This document shows positions 43,436-64,000 of a stretch of DNA of 64,000 nucleotides, piece by piece (position 1 is the stretch's first letter; each line of letters begins with the position of its first letter). The stretch covers positions 2,290,209 through 2,354,208 of the forward strand of contig OX030957.1 of assembly GCA_943735955.1 (NCBI GenBank), given 5' to 3'. The translations under genes and the position numbers were made by a program. The notes beneath the pieces are model-generated. The model ran no database searches. It was not told where the DNA came from and worked only from the letters and a program-made list of their open reading frames with translations. This stretch comes from Piscicola geometra. Lineage: Eukaryota; Annelida; Clitellata; Hirudinida; Piscicolidae.

Positions 43436-43768
43436 TTAAAAGTTCCACTTGTGAAATGAAATGAAATTCACTAAAGGATTTTTGTAGCTTGTAATCCTCC
43501 TTTGTTTAAACTTGCACCAACTCAGTATCCTCCTTAAAAGTTTTAATATCTTGCTATCAAACTCGAGCTGTTGTAAAAGTAAATCATCTCCATGAGAAAC
43601 TGGTCTCATAGCTGATGGAACATTAGGGTACACAATAAAACCTATATTATTTGTTGAAAACCTAGCAACATTTTTCATACAGGAACAGCAGTTGTCATGA
43701 TGCTTTGTTGGTTCACGCCAAATCATAGGAACAGAAAATGGTAAATGATCATTTTTCCTAGCAGCCAT
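43436..43768 (-). CDS. conserved repeat-associated protein, family unnamed
   Basis: 110 residues from an ATG: PMIWREPTKHHDNCCSCMKN, IGFIVYPNVPSAMRPVSHGD and KLLRRILSWCKFKQRRI. The pattern W-EP--H---CY(C)FC ... YPN-PSA-RPV-H is familiar from large families of uncharacterised arthropod and cnidarian proteins that often sit among transposons. I cannot name a function. The two CxxC-like cysteines suggest metal binding. It could be the final exon of a longer decayed gene. No partner exon was identified upstream. Confidence 0.45.
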   Translation of the reverse strand: MAARKNDHLPFSVPMIWREPTKHHDNCCSCMKNVARFSTNNIGFIVYPNVPSAMRPVSHGDDLLLQQLEFDSKILKLLRRILSWCKFKQRRITSYKNPLVNFISFHKWNF

Positions 43769-44049
43769 TGCGTCAGTTTGACATTACATCAAATAACTTA
43801 GGACAAACAGCGCGATCATTGATCACTGATCAAGACACTTCATATATATTAATGGTCACTGAAATTCAATAATATGATGTCTATTTTACTATGCCTTAGA
43901 ATAGAGATACTAAAGAGCAAGAAACTTAAATTGTTATCAATTTTAAAAGTTTTAAATTTTACAAAAAATATCTGTCTTTTCATAAATTTGAACCTTTTTC
44001 ATTTAAAAGTGTGCATAATATGCACTGCAAATATATTGATATTTTACTG
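43769..44049. other. upstream region of lectin copy 2
   Basis: AT-rich. Includes the near-palindrome GATCATTGATCACTGATC at 43813. No similarity to the sequence upstream of lectin copy 1. Confidence 0.4.
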
Positions 44050-44059
44050 TATATAAAAG
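44050..44059 (+). promoter_or_regulatory. TATA box of lectin copy 2
   Basis: TATATAAAAG, 50 bp upstream of the ATG and followed by CGTCTCTTCAGCCTATTTGA, a block conserved in copy 1. Confidence 0.65.
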
Positions 44060-44108
44060 CGTCTCTTCAGCCTATTTGATCATGATTCAAAAAAGACACG
44101 TACACACA

Positions 44109-45029
44109 ATGTTGTTTCAAAGATGGATAATCACCATTTATGTGTTTGAGAAATTTCATCAATGTATATCAACATCGAGAAATTGTAAGCATTTGATTTT
44201 ATAATTTCATTAAAGTTAGTTTTATACTATTTTTAATTCGTTTTGAAATTTAAAAATCTAACTGAAATTACTAGATGTTGAACTATCTAACTATTCTCAA
44301 AATATTCATTGCTGACGCGCCTCACTGAAGCCCAATCTTCTTTCAGTTTCATCTTACAACGTTCTCCTGGGGAAACCGACAAGACAAAATGGCACATATA
44401 TGACACATAAAAGTGGTTATGCTGTGGATGGAAACACTAACTCTTCATTGCAAGCTCTATCTTGCGCCCACTCCGATATTGATGGAACGTGGTGGCTTTG
44501 CGACATGCAACACTTTTTCATGGTTGGAAAGGTGATAGTTTACGGCAGGAATAACAATTACATTCGTCTAGACTACTTCATCATAGGCCTTTCTTCAAGC
44601 GACTACGGAGGCGGTGATGTGGTCAGAGACACGTACCACATATGCGCCCAATACCCGGATAAGATTAATGGAACTGGTCCATTCACAGTGTATTGCGTCC
44701 ATCCCATCCCCTTCTCTAAATACCTTATCGTGCAGCAGTCTGAACCATCGCCTGGATCTCTTACTATATGTGAGATTGAAGCGTTCGTAATCGAGGTCAA
44801 GAAGGGATCAAGGTGGTGGAAGTTCAAAGGGTACTACCAGAGAAACTTCGCAGTGGCCATAGTGGGGACAAAAAGTGCTTTGGAGTGCTTGCTGCATTGT
44901 TTGTCGATGGAAGCTTGCTCGTCTGCCAGTCGTTCGAGCTCCGGAGCGTGCATCCTCAGTGCCAGCAACATCAAGAGTGTTCTTGTCCAGAACCACGCGT
45001 GGGACTACTATATAGGATCCCAAAATTAA
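44109..45029 (+). CDS. secreted fucolectin-like/PAN lectin, copy 2
   Basis: Same two-exon structure as copy 1: 44109-44184 (leader MLFQRWIITIYVFEKF) and 44347-45029, joined in phase 1, 252 residues. FTP lectin domain: SYNVLLGKPTRQNGTY, GYAVDGNTNSSLQALSCAHS, WWLCDM and SLTICEIEAF. PAN/apple domain: YYQRNFAVAIVGTKSALECL, LSMEACSSASRSSSGACILS and WDYYIGSQN. I count 16 differences from copy 1 over the last 209 residues (about 92% identity), with equal exon lengths. Copy 2 keeps the Gly of the 'LGKPT' motif that copy 1 has lost. Both copies are open, so both may work. The copies are divergently oriented, 34.5 kb apart. A role in sugar recognition is inferred from the fold. Confidence 0.85.
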
Positions 45030-45950
45030 ATTAGCTCAGAAAATAAGTGTAACTTTTTTGGTAGTAAATACATATATTATTATTACTATAAGATCTCGGA
45101 AAATTAAAATTTTTAATCGCATATTAGTCGAAACAAATAAAAAAATTGAGTTTTGAATCACAAAAACAATTTAATAAACTATTTTTGAGATATTGAAGTT
45201 TGATATTTCGTACCCTTTCAGATAACATATTTAATATAATCTTGTTCTCTGTGCGGATGAACAGTTTAAAGCATGAAGGCAGATGTGTGACATTTTTTTC
45301 AAGCATTGATGTATTTATTTTTTCCCTTTTGAATGTCGATTAATTCTATAAATAAGTTTTGTAAAAAAACTTAAATAGTTTTTATAAAATTTTTGAAAAA
45401 AAATACTGTTTTATACTAATTTTAAATTAGCCATTGCCGCATTGTGATAAAAAAACGGTTAGTTTCGATAAAAATGTTAATCGTTGAACAGCTCAAGTTA
45501 AAATTATAATGAAAATTAACAACAACAAAATCGATTAATTGAAAAAAAATTAAATACAAAATTAACTTGGTCCCACATTAACAATAGGATTCATTGTAAT
45601 GGTTCAAGTTATTGTCTCAGAGAGCGATGGATTACACAACGCCATTGTAAGGTCCACATTATGCATTTTTAATGCTCTGATATTATACAAAATATTCTCC
45701 TATATTAAACTCTTCCTTCAGCTCAATTGTTTCCTATACAGAAGAGTTAAAAGATATTTAGGATTAAAGTTTATTGTTTCAAACAAATGGAGGCTCAGGG
45801 AGGTGAAAACTGTTTCAAGAGTACGAATATGAAGCTGCAAGGAGTCAGTGCACGCTCTTATTTTATTACTTTTGCCTGCTTTCGGTCTGTATCTGTCCAC
45901 TTTCGTCAGCATTTCTAACCCCATCCATGTTCCATCAATCAATCAGTCCC
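45030..45950. other. 3' flank of lectin copy 2; no other gene
   Basis: 45030-45235 aligns with the flank of copy 1. 45420-45500 (GTTAATCGTTGAACAGCTC) is a truncated end of the AGAGCTGT dispersed family. Frames at 45599 (plus) and 45718 (minus) match nothing I know. Confidence 0.4.
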
Positions 45951-45959
45951 AATTATTTA

Positions 45960-46145
45960 ATAATAATAATGATGACGAGCATTATTATAGTGGCGTATAA
46001 CCCGAACGGGCTTCCAGGCTACTTAGGCTGCATATTTTCATTTTCGCCTTTGGGTTGCACTTGAATCTAGGACCTTTCATTATTGGTCAAGCTGAGAGTC
46101 GTTGTCTACTCGGCTACCTGTTCACTACACTATTTCTAGAGTGCT
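45960..46145 (-). mobile_element. possible SINE-like repeat with AACCCGAACGG block
   Basis: CATTATTATAGTGGCGTATA and AACCCGAACGG also occur at 34.7 and 28.15 kb. In reverse, 46127-46063 reads GGTAGCCGAGTAGAC...GGTCCTAGATTCAAGTGC, which loosely fits tRNA A- and B-box spacing. Tentative as a SINE. Confidence 0.4.
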
Positions 46146-46671
46146 ATTTTCTAATTCACAGCGCTTTCATTTAAATTTGTTTAATAAAACAGGTTTTTAG
46201 ACCCCTTCCAATATATGTATATATATAGTTAAAAGAGTTAAACCACGCAGATCTTTTGACCTGTATAAAAAACACATATATATCTAATAATAATTATTAT
46301 ATAAATTATATATATATATATATTTATGTTTATGTATATAAATTATTTTTTACTATTATGCCATAGTCGCACTTATAGTTGTACATCATGGGATGGTTTT
46401 GCCAGTATTTATCTAATTTTATTTTAAATTTATCTGTATTTTCAGCTTTTACGATATCATCAGGCAAGCTATATCAAACTGTTACCACTCTATGTGTAGG
46501 AAAAAATTTTCTTGTATTCTTTTGGAACTGTTTTTTGGATAATTTTAGTGAATTTCCTCTTGATTGCCTTGTATTAAGTGTGAAAATATCTTCCGTTATT
46601 TTACTGTCATATTTATTATTAAGTATTTTATAGGTTTCGATCATGTCCCCTCGAAGTCTTTGGTATTTTAA

Positions 46672-48110
46672 CCCATTAACGCATGACTCAAAGGAATTAA
46701 TTAATTTTTTAACATTTTATTGAAAACCCGATTCTAACAAATAAAATCAAAAAATTAGTCTGAAATATTTTATACAAAAAAAGTTATGATGAAAATAAAA
46801 AATGTCCTTAAAAAAGGACGCTATGCATTGCTACCGACGGTAATCACGATTCGTGGTAGATGCTGAAGCACTCCAAATGTAAAGCTACATTACATTTAAG
46901 GCATTTCTTTTCCACTTTCTTTCCACATTGCTTGCATCTTTTTTGGCCATCTTCAATTTTACCAATAAAATGATCTCTTCCATCGTATCGGACATCTGCA
47001 ATCACGCTTTTAGCTAAATAATGGACGCACTTTGGCCATCTTGTCTAACTTATTAATTTTCTCGTTGTCATTGCAATGCAAATATCTTAATAACTCTTCA
47101 AATCTGTTGACAGTCATAGCATTGCTTACAGCTAGATTGTGTACATCGTCGCTCTGTTCCCAGTACATCCTGCGGTTTGCCAAAGGAACATAACCTGAAA
47201 GCATGAGTATAGCCAGCACCACTCTATATTCATTTTCAGTAGCATTCAGCTGTTTTAGTTTTTGGCTGGCATATAAATTTGACATGTCTGTTATTAGCTT
47301 GATGACTGGTACATCCAAAAATAAATTAAACAATGTGAGAGGAGACATGTTTTCTAAATTTGGTTTGTCCTCTGAACTATTATCTGCCAATAATCCAGTA
47401 GTAATGTCTTTTTTGGTCCATCTCCGATCAATTTTAATTTTTTTAGCTGGCCTTTTTACAGCAGTTTCTTCTCTACTTATAGTGGTTTTCTCTTCCCCAA
47501 TTTTGGAAATTACTATTTCTGCTTCTGCATTTAGCTGGTTTCTTGATAAATTATCTAGAGTACCTTCACCATCCTCGGGTCCACTATCCTCATCAGAGCA
47601 GTTTGGGTCAGTAGGAGGAATCATGACTATATCTGCTGAAAAGAAATCATTGTCATCTTCCAAAATACTAAGGACTTCATGAAGAGCGAATCTGAAAATA
47701 ATTGTTTTTACCATCAGTATTACTGCATAGTGTCCTTAAAAAAGGACACTCAATAAAACAAAGTTTTTGGAAATAATATTACATGTAAAATAAAATTTAT
47801 TTTAAATAAAGATATAAGAATGAATAACAATGAAATATTATTATACATTATGAATGGTAGACATTAAATAAAATTATAACTAACTTTTTTTCATGAGCCA
47901 TGACAAAAACACAAAAAATTTAGTTATCGCCTTGAAAAATCAGAATATCGAAACAATCTATCAATTTCAAATCACAAAAAAATTTTAAACAAAGACTTCA
48001 GTTTATATAGGACAGGATTAGCTGCAAAGATAATAAATATAATCAAGATAACTATTATTAAAAAAACTTTTTATTGCTGTCCTTAAAAAAGGACAGTATG
48101 CGTTAATGGG
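46672..48110 (-). mobile_element. piggyBac element, 1439 bp, intact ends, internally deleted
   Basis: Perfect 13-bp terminal inverted repeats CCCATTAACGCAT at both ends, flanked by TTAA target duplications (46668-46671 and 48111-48114). TTAA plus CCC/GGG ends is diagnostic of piggyBac. Inside is a transposase frame on the minus strand lacking the catalytic core. GTCCTT(A)4AAGGAC hairpin motifs lie at 46804-46819, 47732-47747 and 48079-48094. It could still be mobilised in trans by a related full-length transposase (inference). Confidence 0.93.
46844..47714 (-). pseudogene. piggyBac transposase, catalytic core deleted
   Basis: 47714-47010 encodes the N-terminal part: HEVLSILEDDNDFFSAD, acidic PNCSDEDSGPEDGEG, TLFNLFLDVPVIKLITDMSN, YWEQSDDVHNLAVSNAMTVN, RFEELLRYLHCNDNEKI and DKMAKVRPLF. 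Immediately after, 46998-46844 encodes the C-terminal Cys-rich DNA-binding domain (VRYDGRDHFIGK, KRCKQCGKKVEKKCLKCNVA, HLECFSIYHES, stop) in another frame. The three catalytic aspartates and about 300 residues between these parts are missing, so the protein cannot transpose by itself. A splice acceptor just inside the first ATG suggests an upstream 5' exon. Confidence 0.88.
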
Positions 48111-48165
48111 TTAATGTTGGTAACTTAATTACTTTAAGTCTATCGTTGTAAGTCTTGTCTTTTAT

Positions 48166-48620
48166 ATATCAATTTAATTAAAAAAGAATCAACTTTAATA
48201 ATCTAACCTCACCCGCCTCACCACGATCAATTGTCTTTACCAATACAGCATTTAATCATCACCACAGCACCAACATTCCTTCTACAGCATAATCATTACA
48301 ACATCATCTTCATAACCACAAAACATAATCATCATTTTCTTAATCTTCTTGCCACTGGTGTTGAGGCTGCGACAGAAGGTGAAGGAGAAGTCCTTGCCAA
48401 CACTAAAACTGTTGTTGTTGTGGAAGTTTTCTTTTTTTGTCGCAGCTCACTTGGTTCACTGCGGCCATCTTGGTTCACTGCGGCCATTCCTTGACAGACT
48501 CAAAACGACCAAAATTCACACAAAAAAACATTCTAATTTATACTATTTAATTTTTATTTAAATTTAAGATTTTAACATTTAAAAATACTATACCCAAATC
48601 CGTTTATTCTTCAAAATTAT
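48166..48620. other. no clear gene; a GC-richer patch
   Basis: 48345-48490 is GC-richer and contains the tandem TTGGTTCACTGCGGCCAT. On the minus strand it could read VGKDFSFTFCRSLNTSGKK. No family recognised. Confidence 0.3.
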
Positions 48621-48790
48621 TTGATGGCTCCATCTTCAGCCTTATTCCCACCGATATACTTCCGCTTTTTCTTCCCTGTAGGCGCACCACTTCACTATCT
48701 TCCGTTCCGTTCAGGCTCATACATTCTGCTCATCTTCAGTCCCCGTCTTTTCAACTCATACTTTCTCCTCTCCAAACTGTCTTCAAGGTT
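48621..48790 (-). CDS. possible terminal exons of an unknown gene
   Basis: On the minus strand about 48782-48690 reads DSLERRKYELKRRGLKMSRM + YEPE. After a CTACAG acceptor, 48680-48621 reads GKKKRKYIGGNKAEDGAIK and then a stop. GC content is raised against the flanks, and basic Lys/Arg composition suggests a nuclear or nucleolar tail. No upstream exons or homology were recognised. Low confidence. Confidence 0.25.
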
Positions 48791-48849
48791 ACTAAAATCT
48801 AAATTAGTGTGCAACTCAATAAAAAACTGCTTCGTGTCTAAATAATTTT

Positions 48850-51195
48850 TGTACCCATGAGGTATACGTAGCAACCGCCACGAAATTTTTCAAAATTTAT
48901 TAATTTAAAAAATAAAATAATCCTATGATAGATTTTGAAGTGCAGATTTCAAATCAGTTTTCATTTTCCAAATATCTCAAATGGTTCAAAAGTTATTCAA
49001 TTTTTTAACTCCCGAAAAGTGAGCGTTTTGGCGAATTATTTTCAACGCTTAAGCCAAAAAAATACATAAGAGTTTGACGGGACGACGTCGGGACGTTATT
49101 TCATTATAACTTTTTTGATGAGTGTCATTTAATGTTGAAACTTGACAAGATCATGTATTTAAAAAAACGAAGTAGTATTTTAACAAAATTAATTCATAAT
49201 AAAATAAAAGATTTTAAACCGTTTATTTTCCACCAAAATAAATAAATCTTTAAAAGCACATAAACTTTATGTTGGAATAGAAAACGAAATTCTACTTTTT
49301 TTAATATAAAAATTATTGTATTAACAATAAAAAGCGAAAATGAATAATATTAAAAGAATGATAATTATTTCAATAAAACAACGAAATTTGTATAAACAAT
49401 AAAAAGTGAGAATGAAAAATATTTAATGAATGATAAATATTTAAATAAAACTAAATTGTATTAACAATGAAAAGCGAGAGTGAATAATTCTTCCTTTTTG
49501 GATTGAACAGTTAATGGTATTGTTTTTGAACAATTTCCAAATAAAAATGTGTTCAAAGACACTTTTGGCACATTTATTTTTGAAGATGGAGGAAGAAATT
49601 CTAAATTCATGAATGATTCTAGTTTTCTCTTTTTTTAGATTTATTCTCTTTTTAGCAACAATTCACACCTTTGAGTATAAAACCAGTTGGTTTGTATAAA
49701 TGAAGTTGTCATTAAGGCATCCCAAAACTTCAGCTAAAGTTTAGGTAGCCTAGCTGCTAAACTAAGACAATATATATGTTCCTTTTTAAAAAAGTTTTTT
49801 AATTCTAGAACTAAGCCATTGCTTATAAAAACAACTTTTTTCAAACTTTTATTTTTTATATCAATACATGTGAGACCAAGCTTCTGACAGATTGGGCCCG
49901 AAAATTCCATTTGAATACAACTGTATTTTAAAGTTTAAAAAATTATCATTTGTAAAGTTGTTACGCTCAAAATTTGAGCCTCAAATGGCTTAATTTATTA
50001 TTATGGACTCTAAGCTATGAATATCATAGGAACCAATAAAATGAATGTAAATAAATCAAACTTTAAAAAATAAACCAACCAAGAATAACTATGAATTTTT
50101 AAATAATATAGAAATTTAGCATTTAAACGGCGATAACTATTCAACAGACGATATAAAGCAAAAATTTAATTGTGATGCGCTTTACATTTAATAAAATGCT
50201 ATACGTATGATTTGTATTTTAAAAGCCACAAACGGAGGAGCACTTTTTTTCAATGAAGTTGATATCATTTTAAAGATTAGGAAATGTACTTTCAGAATGT
50301 ATTTGCTAGATTTTAATTATATTATTAAAAGTAGTTTAAAATTCAAAGTAAAAAATTTAAAGTTTATTTTCTCGTTTAATTATTTGAGAAATAATTTTCT
50401 AGCATTCGGTTTGAAGTAGGAAATTCAAATACGATTTTAATGATATATAATTCATTTATATACATTATATTTTGGTTTCTGAATTTGAAAAATGAACAAG
50501 TAGGTGTCGATTCAAAAAGTCCAGATGCCTCAGCGTAAAGTTGACTTGATATGATATTCAGTTTTAAATATTGGTTTTTTAAGCTTAGTTAATTAAATGT
50601 TACTTTTTATTACATTTTTTTAATGAAAAAATGGTTAAACTTTCATTTAATTACAATTTGAATTTTATTTAAAAGCTAGAACCTTAAATAAAAGCAATTT
50701 ATTGTGCTGATTGCACGTATTAACGAAATTCGCCACTTTTAGCTCATTTGCATATCGTTCGTGGCGGTTGCTAGGTATACGTTTCAGGGAATGTGAAGAC
50801 TGATTATGTGCAGAAAGAGTGGTTGATTGAATGCAAGGAGCGTGTTCAGGGTTGATTGAGTGCATTGAGTGGTGCATTTGATTATCATTTATTTAAATAA
50901 TAATTAAAACGCTTTAAATAACTTTGCGAACGAAGCTGCTTGCACTTATAAGTTCTTAATTAAATGTTAAAACATACTTTTTTAAAAACATTTCTTCAGA
51001 TTTGCTTTCATCTTAAACTTTTTGCAATAAACCATAAACTGTAAACGAAATATAAAAACGTAATTTTTAAATTTCTTTTGTGAACCTATTAAATAAAATG
51101 TCATTTATCTTCAACTTGATGCAATAAACTGTGAAAAAACGATAAAACAAATGCAAGCATCGATAATACATGGATTGCCTGATTCAACACATTGC
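48850..51195. other. AT-rich intergenic, no gene seen
   Basis: Long AT-rich stretch with only short frames. 50745-50770 (CATATCGTTCGTGGCGGTTGC) and 48865-48885 (GTAGCAACCGCCACGAA) are inverted matches about 1.9 kb apart (TACGTAGCAACCGCCACGAA type), possibly the ends of an unidentified transposon spanning 48862-50780. Confidence 0.4.
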
Positions 51196-51199
51196 CTGT

Positions 51200-51480
<281 letters not shown>

Positions 51481-51639
51481 TCAAATTCAAGATATGCCAT
51501 AAATATATCTCATCATAATCCGTGACGGATGAAGACAGGACTAAAATTATAGTGTGCAAACATTATAGTCTATTTTTTTAATTTTGGAGAAAGTAAAGAG
51601 TTGGTTGGAAACAGGTTGAGCCGTACACATCCTAGTCAT

Positions 51640-51805
51640 TAGGGCCATGGTCGGCGATCTAGGGGGGGTCTTGGGGTCCGGACTCCCCCACTTTTTGGTA
51701 GTGAAAGGTCCACCTTAATGGAAGTGATCCCAAGACCCCCACAGGATCACCGCCAATTCTGTGTAAGTCCCCTCCAAGATTTGCAACAGATCGCCGCTCC
51801 TGACT
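51640..51805. mobile_element. CATGGGCGGCGATCC-type MITE, short copy
   Basis: CATGGTCGGCGATCTAGGGG ... CACCTTAATGGAAGTG ... CACAGGATCACCGCC, followed by the usual AGATTTGCAACAGATCGCCG segment. Confidence 0.55.
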
Positions 51806-52754
51806 AGGGCCAAGAAGTTAACTGTTAAGAGTTTTCTAAGAGAAGATGGACGCTGCCAAGAGAAACTAAAGCCCTTTGAACTGAAATAAGAAAAAAATCG
51901 TAATTCTCACCCAAGAACTGACCGATTATGGGAAACGTTCACGTTTATAATATAAACCTAAATATAATATATTACGTCGAGTGTCATATAAAATGCAAAC
52001 CTAAGTAACCAAAAAAAATTTAACCAATTTGTTTTTTTAAGATTATATTATTTATTAAATGAATCAAAAGTGAGCAAGAAAGTAATATTTTGTAAAATAA
52101 TATTTCTATTTAAAAAAGATAATGGTGTTGTGACATTCATAGAAACTGTAACTGGTATGGTGTTGCATGCAATACAGTGGTTTCCTTTGTTTGATCTGTT
52201 TACCGTTCACTCCTGCAAGGCATGTCTCTTTGAATCTCCACTCGTTTCAAGAACTAATGCGTCGTCGGCCGTCACTAGTGCTCTAATTTCAGTGAGTTAC
52301 CTACCCCTCCAAAAATCAGTTTTTAATTTTTTAGTTTTGCAGTGTGTAGTAACTACACTGTAGTTAGTAAACATTAGTATTAGTATGCATTGAGTTAAGG
52401 CAGTGTTTGAAACGTCTTTGATTCTTTAGTTTATTACTGTTAGTTTTTACTCTATTACTGTTCTGAGAACTGAGAAAGCTTTCAGGTAATTAAAATATAA
52501 ATGAATTATTTTGCATATTGAAATATAGCTGATGAACATATTTGCACAAGTAGCAAACATTGTATTTGATCATCAAAGTTTTATTATACAATAATTATCT
52601 TCATTCTAGGTTGATTTCACATGATGGTGGGAGATGGAAAAGAATTTAAATGGTGACTCAAATAAATATTTCTCACTAAAAAATAAGATTACAGCTACAT
52701 AAATATTAAGTCTTTTCTTCCAAATCCACCATCCACCTTTCTTTCCAACTTTAG
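51806..52754. other. upstream of JARID2, no clear exon
   Basis: AT-rich. The 97-codon plus frame at 52070-52363 has no recognised domain. 5' exons of JARID2 may lie here or upstream. Confidence 0.35.
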
Positions 52755-62876
<10,122 letters not shown>

Positions 62877-62897
62877 CTTCTGTCTCTTTGTTATGCT

Positions 62898-63330
62898 CTT
62901 TGTATGTCTACTTGTATGTCTACTTGTATGTCTACTTGTATGTCTACTTGTATGTCTACTTGTATGTCTACTTGTATGTCTACTTGTATGTCTACTTGTA
63001 TGTCTACTTGTATGTCTACTTGTATGTCTACTTGTATGTCTACTTGTATGTCTACTTGTATGTCTACTTGTATGTCTACTTGTATGTCTACTTGTATGTC
63101 TACTTGTATGTCTACTTGTATGTCTACTTGTATGTCTACTTGTATGTCTACTTGTATGTCTACTTGTATGTCTACTTGTATGTCTACTTGTATGTCTACT
63201 TGTATGTCTACTTGTATGTCTACTTGTGTGTCTACTTGTATGTCTACTTGTATGTCTACTTGTATGTCTACTTGTATGTCTACTCGTATGTCTACTTGTA
63301 TATCTACTTGTATGTCTACTTGTATGTATC
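62898..63330. repeat. 12-bp TATGTCTACTTG repeat
   Basis: About 36 nearly perfect copies starting about 20 bp after the JARID2 stop codon, so it probably lies in the 3' UTR or just beyond. Four frames stay open because 12 is a multiple of three. Confidence 0.97.
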
Positions 63331-63614
63331 TTTCTTTCTGCCTGTGTATGTGTAAATTCACCCTTACATACTAATCATATTTTTGAGATGTACACTTCTT
63401 TTTACGTACGTTTCTTTTTGATGCGTACGATCACATATCCAGGTGTTCAACGATGAATGTTTTAAGCTCTAGAACATTTGAGGCACAAATATGCACACAA
63501 AGTTCACTTTTACACACTAGTTTTTATTTTTAGAAGTTAGATTAGCTTTTCATTTATTTTTCTGTATATGTGCGTGCATTTAATGCTCATGTGTGTTCAT
63601 ACTCATGGTTTTTA

Positions 63615-63864
<250 letters not shown>

Positions 63865-64000
63865 TGAAGCTAGTCAATGATTGGTAGATAAGACACATCA
63901 GCAACACATGTGATAAGACATGATATTGTGTGACTAGACACTGTCAATTTCAATGTGCAGATCTGTCTTTTTACCAAACCATCCAGCAAACTCAGGTTTA

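Larger units (their letters stand above)
46380..48165 (-). pseudogene. LINE reverse transcriptase C-terminus split by piggyBac
   Basis: On the minus strand 48165-48115 reads DKTYNDRLKVIKLPTL and, across the piggyBac insertion, 46667-46400 reads YQRLRGDMIETYKILNNKYD, TLNTRQSRGNSLKLSKKQFQ, RKFFPTHRVVTV and SLPDDIVKAENTDKFKIKLD. This is the well-known C-terminal block of invertebrate jockey/CR1-type LINEs (LP-L-YRR-RGDMIE-YK). One TTAA copy bridges the two halves in frame. Confidence 0.82.

Noticed and set aside
46803..46820. GTCCTT-AAGGAC hairpin as a bacterial-type terminator
   Set aside because: Wrong organism type. It repeats three times inside a piggyBac element.
52070..52363. 97-codon plus frame upstream of JARID2
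   Set aside because: No domain, no convincing splice sites and AT-rich codons. It may be a missed 5' exon, but I cannot support it.
62897..63374. Overlapping 156-187-codon frames
   Set aside because: 12-bp TATGTCTACTTG repeat, open on both strands, after the JARID2 stop.

Overview
The window is animal nuclear DNA. It holds three strongly conserved, intron-rich metazoan genes: an NAT10-type RNA cytidine acetyltransferase, a beta-catenin/armadillo gene and a JARID2-type ARID/JmjC regulator. It also holds a two-copy fucolectin-like/PAN lectin gene and many eukaryotic transposons (hAT, piggyBac, LINEs, a tRNA-derived SINE). It looks like an invertebrate with a repeat-rich genome. The phylum cannot be settled from what I can read. 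A run of exactly 200 N (41687-41886) is an assembly scaffolding gap. No prokaryotic operon, CRISPR array or rRNA was seen.

Layout: 1-3.8 kb, exons of an unidentified, partly coiled-coil-like plus-strand gene with repeat-filled introns. 3.8-12.4 kb, AT-rich transposon country: piggyBac relic, dispersed elements, lectin copy 1 on the minus strand, and a LINE endonuclease split by a hAT MITE. 12.7-20.8 kb, NAT10 on the plus strand. 20.9-25.3 kb, LINE remnant, MITEs and a decayed hAT transposase. 25.7-28.1 kb, a 17-bp satellite with an internal higher-order duplication. 28.2-32.6 kb, microsatellites and a LINE remnant. 32.6-39.7 kb, beta-catenin on the minus strand without its first exons. 39.9-41.6 kb, a nested stack of dispersed element, LINE and SINE. 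42-52 kb, AT-rich DNA with a MITE, lectin copy 2 on the plus strand, and an internally deleted piggyBac with intact TTAA ends sitting in a LINE. 52.8-62.9 kb, JARID2 on the plus strand. 62.9-64 kb, 12-bp, GT and TATG repeats.

The genes do not form one pathway. NAT10 acetylates rRNA and tRNA cytidines in the nucleolus, beta-catenin serves adhesion and Wnt signalling, JARID2 is a PRC2 cofactor, and the lectins are probably secreted. The striking shared property is architectural. The introns of the conserved genes are built largely of tandem repeats (GT, GAT/ATC, ACT, TATC, and 12-39-bp minisatellites). These repeats repeatedly begin within a few bases of a 5' splice site and often run to the acceptor, whereas the intergenic DNA is AT-rich and transposon-laden. 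I found no convincing undescribed biological system. The best leads are the splice-site-anchored tandem repeats, a LINE/SINE pair sharing a 3' tail, two transposon insertions whose empty sites can be read, and an inverted lectin duplication.
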